Shown here piece after piece: positions 49,701 through 61,700 of a DNA stretch of 64,000 nt. Position 1 is the first letter of the stretch. Every line of letters starts with the position of its first letter. A model generated the notes under the pieces. That model was not told where the DNA came from. It searched no databases and worked only from the letters and a program-made list of their open reading frames with translations. The stretch lies in assembly GCF_001522545.3 (NCBI RefSeq), contig NC_031781.1:5434911-5498910 (forward strand), written 5' to 3'. Both the position numbers and the translations under genes were made by a program. The DNA comes from Parus major. Taxonomy: Eukaryota > Chordata > Aves > Passeriformes > Paridae.

Positions 49701-52700
49701 GGAGACAAATGCTTTAAACACTGAACGCTGCTGTACAGGAAACATCTGTCAGGACCTTGTGATAACCTCATATATTTTGGCTTTATATCCCTTGCTAACT
49801 GTCCAGATGTGTTCCTCCTTGGCCCTATCACAGAGGCTGCTACACAAACCTGCTGCTACAACTGCAGCATTTCCCAGTGCCACATGTACTGACCTTACTG
49901 AGGACATGGATGATGCCATTGCTGGCAGGGATGTCACTGACAACTATACTTGCATTCTGGATGGTCAATACCTGCACAAGAACCAGAGGGAGAAGCAAAA
50001 GGGTTAGGAAGCGCCAAGCAAGTTCAAAACAAATACGTTGTTTGTTCAAGGCTGCACATGGTTAATCTGGGTACAGTTTTTGAAAGAAGCCTGCATTTGA
50101 GGGCACCAGTGTCCCACCCAGGCTCTCCACTGGATACAGCAGCCCCTCAGCAGTTAAATTTCACACTGGTACATGAGCCTTATGTAAGAAACCCTTACGC
50201 CACTCGTGGTGTTTATCTGCCATCTGGTCTGTGGGTTGAGAGTGGGTAATTCTGGCCCATCGTACTTTTTGAGCCTTTCAGCAGTGAAGACACCTTCAAG
50301 GAAGTGGGCTCTGAGGGGAACAAAATCAGATAAAGAAAAGATTAGGGAACTGCTGGTAATGACAGGGAGATAAGACTGTACCACCCAACATTCACATCTC
50401 CCACAGGAAGTAGTTTAGCATGTGGAGAGAGCAGTGGGGAGAATTGTTCTGATGCCATCTGACTGGGAAAATCCCTCTGCAAATATACAAGAATAATCCC
50501 ACTTCCCATGGTTTGTGGTCTGTTATGCTTTAAATTCCTCCTTAATTTTTGCCTGCTAGATATTTAAATTTGCTTCTATATTTATCTCAAGATATCTCAT
50601 TTTTGGTCATGCACAAGAAAAAATCCATTTCATGGCTCTGTTACTGTTGTTTGGCCCAGTAAAGCAAAAGCAGGAGGCTCCACGTACCTGACTAAAAACG
50701 GCAACATGTGAGGAGTCAACCAGAAATCTTTGTCAGCATTGCTCAGGTTCTTGATAGCTGTCTCTGATGGCACCAGAACAGTGGCAGTGGCTCCTGCTGG
50801 GATGCTGAAGAGAGATTTCTGTTGTCCAAAGCACAAAAATGAACAAATAAGACACGCCACTGTCACATCTACTGTGCAAAATACACCCAGCAGTCAGCCA
50901 TCCCACTCTTGCAGTAAGGTGAAGGAGATGTGAAGGAACAAGGCAGGTGCCCAGCAGCACAGCAGGATCTCCTGGGCATGGCAATCAATGAATGCCACAG
51001 GTGGTTTAGCCAAAACAGCTGACACCTGCTTTCCAAGGGAAAACCTGCTGCTTTAAGCTCTACCTTCCCAGTTCAGTTTTCCTTCAAACACATTCAATAG
51101 TATCTGTAAACACTTTTTTAATCCCCAGCATCAGCCCTGGGGGAGGAACAAAAATAACTGGCAAAAGATTGTTGGCAAAAGAAATTTTGTATGCAGCAGG
51201 CCAGGTGAGCTAAAGCTCAAGTTAGAGACTGTCCATCGTAGTGTGTTTCCACAGATTTGGTGCAATCTGTGGAGGATCTCTCTTATTCCCAAACTAGAGA
51301 CAGGGAAGCAGCAATGAGAAAAGGAACAAACATGCAGTCTAATGTCCCAAAGGATGTTTTTCAGAAAAACAGTGTTATAATGCTATCCTTCTTTCTCTTC
51401 TGTGCTGTTTTTTGATGGCCAGGAGTTACAGATGGTACAATCATGAAAATTAAGTTCAACACAGCTTCAGCTTCCTCTTGTGAGAGGAACAAAGCCCCCA
51501 AGACACACTCATGACCCTCATTCTACCACAAACTCCACAGCTTTTCTACATGCCTGCTCTGTAACCATTTCTCCTTTGATTTGTTTTGTTTTCTCTAAAG
51601 AAACTTGGAATTGCTTGTCCTCTAACAGACTCATTCACGGACTTCACATCTTCAGAACTTACCCGTGTGGGTGTCCCATGGTTTCTCTTACCTTAACCCA
51701 GTCATAGAAGCCTACAAAGTGGGAATTCCTGGCCAATTCCTTTCAAATAGAAACAAGAGAAGAGTTACCTCTGCTGAGCACAGGGTACAGGGCTGGGGGA
51801 CTCAGGGTGGGGGAAAGGAGCCCTTTGCAATATCAAATCTGGCAACAATGACTTTGACATTCTCACTTCACAACCATTACAGGCACCATGTATTGCGAGG
51901 CAAGATGGGCATTTCTAAAACCAAACTTCAGCCCATTAAAAAATATATTTCCAAATAAACAAACTCTTTTCAACTCATCTGCAATGAGTTCATGTGCATC
52001 AGGGACAAAAGATTGACTCCACAATGGCCTTTGATATTTCTAATGACAGAAAATAGGCCTGACAGCTCTGACCTGAAAAACTTCCCAAACAACAAAGGAA
52101 AGGTGAACTTATTGCACAGGACAGGTGCTCCCTGCACAGAGGTGAAGCAGCTTAGAAATTATGGCTTCACTGGCAGTAATTAGTCTTGGCATTACTTCTG
52201 TCCCTGTGGACTTGGAACACACTTGAGCTTCAGGCTGATGCTGGTAGAAGGAGTCAACTCAGGTAACAGGGAAAAGTATAGAGAGGGCAGAGCCAGTTCT
52301 CTCCAGTCTCAAAAAGGCCTCAGACATTTGCTCTTCACTAACTTTTAGAATGTCCCCATAGCACGTCATGCCATCCCCAGCGTAGCCCTCAGAGCAAACA
52401 CAGGATCTCTCTCCTCCTCCAAGGGGTACACATGTAGCCTGCAAATACAAGGAAATGAAGAAGAAATCAGAGAGCAAACACAGCTTATGTAGTGTTACGT
52501 ATGTCTCAGAATTGAATTCTAGCCTTCCAAGGCTGGGCTAGAGTAGCATACACAAACACCTTCCACCTGCTGCCCTTATGGTGGCACTTAGTGTTCCCCT
52601 CATTCAGCTAAGCCTAGGTGATTGCTTTGGTTGTTTGAACCCACACAAATTAGAGGATCTGTCTTTGGAGCACATCAGTGCAGGCCAGTAAGATGACATA

Positions 52701-55700
52701 ACATAAACCTTTGCAAGTTTCTCAATGCCATGGCTGCTGCAAAACCTGTCAGTGAGAGGTGAGCCTCCCCTGCCATGCCAGCCTGAGGACAGCTCTTTAA
52801 CTACTCACCAGGTCATGGCAGCCACCATTGTCCATGAGGCATGGGTTGATGGCATCACAGCTGTGGCCATCGCCAGCATAACCCCTCTTGCAGACACACT
52901 TGCTCTGCAAGAAAGAGACATTTCAGTTTTATAGACTTACCAGAGCATCTTCATTTACTATCCAAAAATTGTCTACGGCAGCAAAACTTATCCTTAATTT
53001 ATTTTTCCAAGTTTTCTTCCTGGTCCCTCAAGACCTGGAAATGTGGAGTTGTTTCCTTAGCAGAGCATCTTCCTCTATCACAGCACACAAGCTGCCTGGT
53101 TATTCAAGCACACTGATCCCTTGCATTACTTGGCTGTGGGGGACACTTGAAGATGATGGTCTCCTCCTTTATTCCCAGCTTTTTAGGGAATAACACAGAC
53201 TTTGTGAATGGAGAAAGAGGAGTTAATTTAAAAGCTTCTTGCTTTCAAGATATCTGAGAGCACTTGCACATCTCACCTCACCAAAGCCTGCTACAGCTTT
53301 TGTACCCCTTTTCAGCACATTGTGCAATGCTCGCCATGCTCATGGGGAGAAGCAGCACCCTGAGAAGGCTCCTCTGATGTGCACCTTCCTCCTACCTCAA
53401 CATGTGTTGCTCTTGGCCCACTCCCTCCACAGACTGTCTGAACAGCTGCACATGCTCCTCAGTGCTGTGGTCTGGGGACAGGGGGATGCAGCAACTGGTG
53501 CCTTAGGTCAAGCTGTATTACAGAGTGCTCCTGTAGTAGACCTGTCCCTTTGCTGCACGAGTACCAGAGGTGAGCAGCAGTCCTGAACACACCAGTGCAC
53601 CTCACATGCAACTGCAATGTGATGCTGCAGCTGGTGTTTCTGGGAGGGGACAAGCAAGCTTGGCTGCTGGCCAGCCCAATTTTTGCCTCTGGCAATCCAA
53701 GCAGAGCAGCTGAGGGAGTGTTAATTCACCAGGCTGCTTAGCTTTGCCCATACCTGCCCAGGCCCGATGTAAATGCAGTCGGCGTTGAGGTGGCAGTTCC
53801 CTCTGCTCTCCAGCATGCAGTTGTCTATGGGCACACAGGCCTTGCCATCCCCAGTCCAGCCCACATTGCACTGGCAGGTGGCAGTGCCAGGGCCTGTACT
53901 GGTGCAGAGGGCCTTCAGGAGAAGGGAGAGAGAAGGAATTACACCCGGCAGAAGGGAGAAAGTGCAATGAAAATACAGCAACAAATCTCCTTCCTTACAC
54001 TGTGAAGAATTTTTGACTGACCATCTCTGATTCTTGCACTGGGGACAGGGTGTGAAAGCCCAATGTCTTCTTCTGACAAGGGTCTAATTTATGACCCTTC
54101 TTCTGAAGGGTCTAATTTATGATGAGGTCTGTTCATTTGGCAGTAATTTCCAACATGAAGCACCACAGTCTTTAACCACAGACAAAAATATAGTGTTGAT
54201 GGTTACTGGGAATATGAGTTGGATCTCACAGTTAAGCTACAGAGAAAGTAATACATGTAAGAAGAGCTTGAGGGGAATATCATTGCAAACCAAAAATTAT
54301 CTGTACAGCAAATCTGTGGGCTGGTAAAATATCTGATGTGAACCAGCCAAACTATCCATGGAGTGTCACATTTTGGCACCAACCCAAATGATCAACATCT
54401 TTACAATGACTATGCCAAGGCACTTGTTATTCCACCTCATCTGACAGACAGGAAAAATTAGTACAGAAAATCTGTAACAGTCCCAGGAGTCCTGGATCCC
54501 TGCTCTGATTGAGAGGAGCTGCCTCTCCACGCTGCACAGGCTGACCCCACTTACATTCTGTGAACAACCTCCCCGCTCTGGCTGACTGCACAGGTCAATG
54601 GGCTGGCAGGAAAACCCATCCCCTTCATATCCATCCATGCAGATGCACCTTGAAAGTATAAACACAAAAGGGACACAGGTAGAGCAGTCCCTCAAGCAAG
54701 CAAGACTTACTACCAGCAGGTTGGCTGAGTTACTCAAACAATCCTGTGCACCAAGTCCACAGACACACACACAGCCACAGGAGTGGCAGCCATGTGCCTG
54801 TACAGTGACAATGTGCCCCTGAACGTGCCCCAGAGACTGACCTTGCTGTGTCATTGAGGCTGCAGACAGCGTGCTGGTGGCAGTACTGGGACAGCCCGCT
54901 TGGACCACAGTTCTTGGATGTCCTGTCACAGAATTTCCCAGTGTAGCCTTCCTTGCAGGACCAGGACTGACACACCCCCCCACTGCCAGGCCTGTTGTCA
55001 CAGACACCATGGACACAGCCACAATCTGTTAAGGACAGGCAGTAAGATCAGTAAGTACAAAAAGTCCAGAGTCCACCACAAGTTGTAGATTCCCAACTTT
55101 CCTTCACAATCTCTTGTGGCACCAAATAATCATTCCATTATTTTTTTTTAACAGAAGGATGTCTGCTGAGAGACATCCATCACAAATCAAGTCTGGCCAG
55201 GGAGCAGATCCTGCAGCTTCCTGAGTCCATATTTTCTATAGGCTGTAACAACAGACTCAAATTTAGGCTATCAAGCTGAAGGTCACTGTCAACTGTCTTT
55301 TGTTTCCTAACAGGAGAGATCTAAATTAGGATGATGTTTCCAAAATATCACCAATGTCATATCAAACATGTTTTCTCCACATGTAGTTTGAAGGGATACA
55401 CATAATGACATTTTTGTCACTTCTTTCATGATGCTGGTCTTGCCACAAGGAAATCAAATATACATGAATTTGCACCATTATCCTTGCTCTAAATTTTCTT
55501 TTAGTGTCTCCATCAGAGTTACTAACCTTCATCACAGTTCTCGCCATGCTTGTTTGGGTTTGCACAGATGTGGCAGGCTGTGCCTTTGAAACCTTCAAAG
55601 CAGTGACAGTTGCCATTCCCTTGAATACCATCACTGCACTGGAAGGAAAACAAGAAAAAACCCAAAGTGATTGAAACTGAAATGCTGAGGCACTGATATC

Positions 55701-58700
55701 CATCAAAGACACTTTGATACTTGCAGTAACAAACAGGACTTTGAAGAGTGGTGGCAGTAATACAAGATCCCACACAGCCAGAGCTGTGCCCAACAGCCAT
55801 GACCTAATTCACAATAAATATATGCCACTCTCCCTGGATCTTCTGCTACCACCTCTGTAGGCTCATCCCTGGAGCACAAACTTTGAATTGTACTTATCTC
55901 AAACTACACTTTCCAGCCACACTGATGCACCTGCTCCTTGCAATGCAGAAGGTTCCTCCACACTTACATTGCCCCGGCCATAGCATGGACTGGAAAACCC
56001 CCCTGGGCACGGTATGCAGTCTGGACCAAAAAACCCTTTGCAGCATCCAGGTTTCTGAAAAAAAAAAAAAGCAAGAGTGGTAAGGTATGGCATGACTTAA
56101 CAAAAATTTCCTAGAGTAATCCTGTGCTCATAATTCTCAAATTCTGGTCCTTGTCTCTGCCATGGAGGGAAACAGAATATTGAATTTAGCATCTGTGTTT
56201 CTTAGGAGCTCATGAACCTAAATTATTTTTCAACAATGACCCTCCTCCTGCTCACAGCCAATTCTTCTCAGAACAAACCATTATTTTGTGTTTGTTCTGT
56301 GACTTCAACACATAGGATACATGTTTTTTATGAACTTTTAATTCTTTAATAGTGCTGGTCCACTCACTCTTACTTTATCCTTGCCCAGGACTGCATTCCT
56401 GTGGAGGGATGTAGCAGTCCTGGATTGCAGGCCTTGTCATGACTGACCAAAGGAAGAACAATCAGAATACAATCAGCAGTATTTAATAAAACAGCCACAA
56501 ATCATTCCATAGAGCTGGCACTGTGAGAGCTCAGGAGCTGCAGACAAACACGAGATCCATAAATTCACCAAGATAGACTTTCCTAAACCATCTGACAGCG
56601 GTTCATAAACAGGATGCAATCACTTCACAGCTTACAGCACTTTCCCTGTGCTCAGCTTCCTTTGGGAGAAATGCTAAAGCTGGGACACTCCAGTTAACAC
56701 TGCACCATCATGGTGCCCTACAGCTTGGCTGGTCACAACAGGGATGCCTTATTTTATTTATTTATTGCGCTCTGGTTTAACTGAGCTGCCTTGTACATCT
56801 GCAGCGGGTTGGTTCTTGTGTTCTCCTGGACAGAGGAAAAGCAGGTAGCTCATTTGTGTGATGGTCCTGGGACAGATTTCCTTTTGCTCCCATGCAGCCC
56901 TCTTGACTCAGAGCTCTTCCTGGGGAATGAGGAAGGGCAGAGCTGAGCTCCTTTCAGAGGGAACGTGTTCCTCCATCACACTCACCGCGATGGTTTGATT
57001 GCAGTACCTGGCGCACCCCTTCTTCAGGACATTCAGGCCTTGTGGATCATGGATGTAAACACATTCCTTTGGGGAAAGCGTTGGTTCCTGCACAAACAAA
57101 ACAAGCCATTAACAAAACAACCTTCCTCTTTGCTCTTTGTGCTGCAGAGCACAACTGTGCCTATCTTTGAGCTGGGGAAGTTGACTGAGGAGCCAAGGTG
57201 AACAGCACGCAGTTGTGACAGGGCCTAGGATGAGCCAAGGGACACAGTGGCCTCCTCTTGCTCCCAAGAGTTTCCAAACTTGAGCCAAGGTGCTGCTCTT
57301 TGTTTCTAATAATAGAATCTGTGATAAGGGAGAGAGCAAGCACGGGAGAGGAAGGGAGGGAGAGGAGACAAGGGGGAGATAAGGGTGGCCAGGAGGAGAA
57401 ATAGAGGGTAAGAAAGAGAGAAGGAAAGAGATAGGAGAGGGGAGAGGAAAGAAGGGAGGGAGAGTGGGGCATAGAAAGAGTAAGGAGAGAATGATAGAAT
57501 GAGAGAAGGAAGGAAAAAGACGGAGGTGAGATGAAGGGAGGAAAACATAGGAGAAAGGGCTGCAAATAACATTGTAACAATGCTCAGTGACCTGTGTTGG
57601 AGTTGGGCACAAGTAGAACTGGGCCCCAGGTGATTCTGACTTTGTCAGCCTCAATCAGAGAGAAAAGTGAGCAACTGGTAATTTTGCAGATCTCTACTTC
57701 AGACATCCATGCTGAGACAGCATTAGCAAGTTCTGAAAGTCAGACACCCAAGGGTTTAAGGGTGGTGAGCACCTCTCGGGCTTTCACAAAAAACATCTTG
57801 GGTCTGGCCTTCACACTGCAATTTCCTGGAACTTGCTGTTCTGCTAACCTCAGCATGGGATAACAAACAGCAGCACTCCTCCTTCCTCCAGCTTCAGCTA
57901 GCTCTGCTCATCTCTGAATCAACAGGGAACACAGGCCAGGAACAAACTGTTTCTCACCCTCAGCAGAGCAGAAGGGTTGTTGTGATTCTCTGGCTGTGAT
58001 ATAGGCAGAGGCAGTACTGGATGGTACTTGTGGAATCAGGTTTGCCTCTGAGACTCTGGAGGAGCTGGCAAACCCTGCATGTGAGCAGGAAAGCTCTGCC
58101 TGAGGCAGAGCAGAAGTGCTAAAAACTGCAAGTCTACAATTTCATTTAGACCAGAATTTCTCATTGTGCTCCACGTTGATTCACAAGCAGACTCCAGAAT
58201 AAGAGAGTGCACAGAGAATTCAGTGGGCAACAGCCTGGGATCACAAAGCTTCTAACAAGCCTCTCTACTTTTGCTGCTTTTTTGCTGCCCCTTCTACTTA
58301 GAGGCTGCTTTTGCTGCTCCCTATTTATTTGAAAGTAACTTGAGTCAGCAATGTCAGTGTGTCTGTCATTATACAAAGAAATTACAGAAATAACTACAAG
58401 TATTTACCATTTCCTTGCTGCCAGGTGGGCAAATGCTGTTGTTGAGGGCCTCACAATCCACACAAGAGCCCTGTTAAGAAAAGAAGAGGCAAAAATGTAA
58501 TCTTCTCAAAGGAACCCCTTCCCCATGCCAAGAATGCTACAGAGCTACTGTTTCCAGTACATATATCCAAAACCTCACAACATGGATCTGAAATATTTAA
58601 CTGCTCTGAAATGGGACAAGTTTCATCACTTAAATAAAATTTCTCATATGTCTCAAGGAGATGCTTGTACCTGCCTGAAGCTGGGGTGGGTCTGCACTCT

Positions 58701-61700
58701 CTGAGTTTCTCTGCCACATCTTGCTAGGCTGGAAAGCACTTTGGGCATCTAAGCAGCAAGACTCACTGAATCAGCAAGTTATGTGGACACTCTTGCCCCT
58801 TGGGATCCACTGTGTCTCTCCAAACCTCTTGCTAGTCAGAGCCTCATATTCTTTCCTCAGTAACCTACCAGTGATCAAACTGGGGAGCAAGCACCTCAGA
58901 TAAGGTGTATGAAACAGTTCATGTGAGAATACTGCACAGCATTTGTAGGCCCTGCTACTGAATTCCTGCATCCTGTCCAGGTTATAGGACACCAGTGCTG
59001 ACAGAGGTGGGAACAAAGCACTGTCAGCTGAGTTAGCAGCTCTAGTGGGAAGAAGATCATATAAAGGAAAAGGCAAATGTACTTTGGAATCAAAGGTAGG
59101 ATGGGTGCATAGAAAGAACAACAACCTACAAGGGACATTTGCTGATTAGCAGGAAAGCAGTGCCAAGAGTAAGCAGGAAAAACACTAACAGTACTGCCAA
59201 AGTTCACACCAGGGGAGCTCTTAGACAGACCACATTTCCCAAATGCAGTTTATACAGCCTGCTTTTGGCCCTCCAGGTGAGTGTGGGGTGCACAGCAAGC
59301 AACAGCTGTGCTTGAGCGTGAGAACGGGAGAAGCTGACTTACCATCACAATCTTATGTTGCTCTTCATCACATCTGTGAGGCAAAATGGGAACGATTGAA
59401 GGAGGGATGAAGATGCCATCCAAAGTATGAATAACACCATTTGAAGCCACAATGTCTCTCATGTTTAATGGGATCCCTGATTCATCCATCAGAATTCTTC
59501 CCTGATGCAGAAACACAATTTTAGCTCATTAGACAGGATCAATTACATAAAACCAGTGAGGGAAGCAGATAGTTCACAACATCAAGGGCAACCACACAAA
59601 TGGTCAAGCCTCTTAGTGGAATCACAGATTGGATTAAGAAGCAAACTAATGACTTCATTTAAGTCTAGTTTTTTAAGAAGAGGAGGAAGCAGAGATTGGC
59701 TGAAACCAGAGATTGGCTGAAACCGCATTGTTAAGAATCACGTGCAGACTTTCTCCTAGCAAAGAAGGGCTTGCCCCAAAGGATTTTGATTCACACTTAC
59801 ATCTGCACTAATGTTGATGGTAAGTATCTGGTTAGCCATTGTAACAATGTGTGGCATCATTATCAGTTGATCTACAGTCACCTGAAATAAAACACAAGGC
59901 AGTGGTACCATGAAAAAGCAGGGTCATTTCAGTGCACACTACAGAATCCTTCTGTGATTCCTGCCACTTGAAAAACTTCTCAAGGGAACTTAACATTTAT
60001 ATTTCATGAAATACCTTAAGAACAAGCAATGGGTCAGAGGGTAATCCAGGACTTTGTGTGAACTGTTTGCAAAACCACAAACACAGCAGTGCTGGTGGCA
60101 GCTGCCTTGGTTTTCATTCCTTGTTTAGGTAACTGTCCAGCACAGCCGAAATCAAGTATCACTATCAGTGTCTCTTACTAATACAGCTGCAAGTAGGGTC
60201 AGATTAATAATGTTTTTTTCTAGGACATATTCAATAAACAGTGAAAGTTCAGCCAGAAGTATAATAGAGAACATATTTTGACTGGAAAAAAATAAACTTA
60301 AAGGCAGAAAAAAAATGTAAACTGCAGCTTCTGTAGTCAGAAACCTAATGATTTGAGAGTTCTGAGAACCAGGACAATTGTTATTTCTGTGTCCTACAGC
60401 AAACTATGCTGGACAATATTTTCATTGTAAAGGCCATCCAAATAGGGAGCACTAAAACTCCAGAAAACTCAGTGCTTCTTGATGGAGAGCACAACTGTCC
60501 CTTTTAGCAGCTCCATTCATGGCAAACATTTTGCCTCATCAGATCCTGAGTAACATCTCTGCTCCTCCAAGGGAAGTCCAAGGAGCAGCAACTGAAGTCA
60601 TCAGCACTGTGACTTCTATGCCAGACAAAAGGGTTGAGTTGGTCTGAAGGAGGTCTGGGGTTAGAGCTGCCTGCCTTACCGCTGCTGAAGTGTAGATGTG
60701 ATGTTTCACCAGTTCCTGAAGCTTATTTATGCCCTAAGGAAAGGAGAGAACATGAGAATTAGATACCCCTTCAAAGCTCAGGAGTAAGAGGAGGCAACTA
60801 CATTTTCTTCTAACCATTGATTGACAATGCCAATAGCAGTGAATTCACTTAGTGAATAAGTTCCTTCATTTTCCCCTGCCCAAAGCTGGGGTGAGGAATC
60901 AAAGCCAAACACCAGATTTAAGCAATCTGGCTGACCATATTTCTCACTGCAAGTTCTATCAGCACCCACTTCTCTCCTAGAGCCTTACAGAAGAAACGGT
61001 TTAGCCACCCCAAGGGAAAATAACTTTCAGCAATGACCAGTTCCATTGCACAAAGTCCTTCCAGCACAGCCCAGTGCAACTCAGCCAGCTCAGGATGTCT
61101 TACAGTACTATGGGCTCTCACCTCTGTGAAAAGATAAATAAGCCTTCCATCTCTCAGCTTATCCACAGCATCATTGCTGGGTACAAACACAGTGAAGGGG
61201 CCTGGTCCATCCAGTACTGCAGGCAGGCCACAGTTCTGCAAAAACAACAGAAGATTTCATCATGGATTACTGAGGGAGGGTCCAGCAGGAAGTGAGAGGA
61301 AATATTAAACAGCTCACTAAAGGCAGAGCTGTTGTAAAGCAAAATGTGCAAGAGGCAGCTGGACACCAGGGATGGGTGTGTGATACAACAGAAGTGTAAG
61401 TGCCACAAAACCACAGCTGGGACAATGAAGTCACTGGTGGGAATGCAGCAAACATGAACAAGGGAGTTCCTGGCTAATGCTCCCTGCATGCTTTAAACAC
61501 ACAAGCACACACACAGAGGCTCATCTGTGGTCAAGAACTAAACATGCTTTGGAGAACAACTCTCCAGGGACAAGGGGAAGGAGATGGGGGGAGCAAGATG
61601 GGAAAGAGGCATGTACCCTTGCTATTTGTGCCAGATCCCCTACAGATGTGAAAACTCCATCTTTTCCATTGATTTGCTTAGGTAAAGTAAGAAAATAAAT

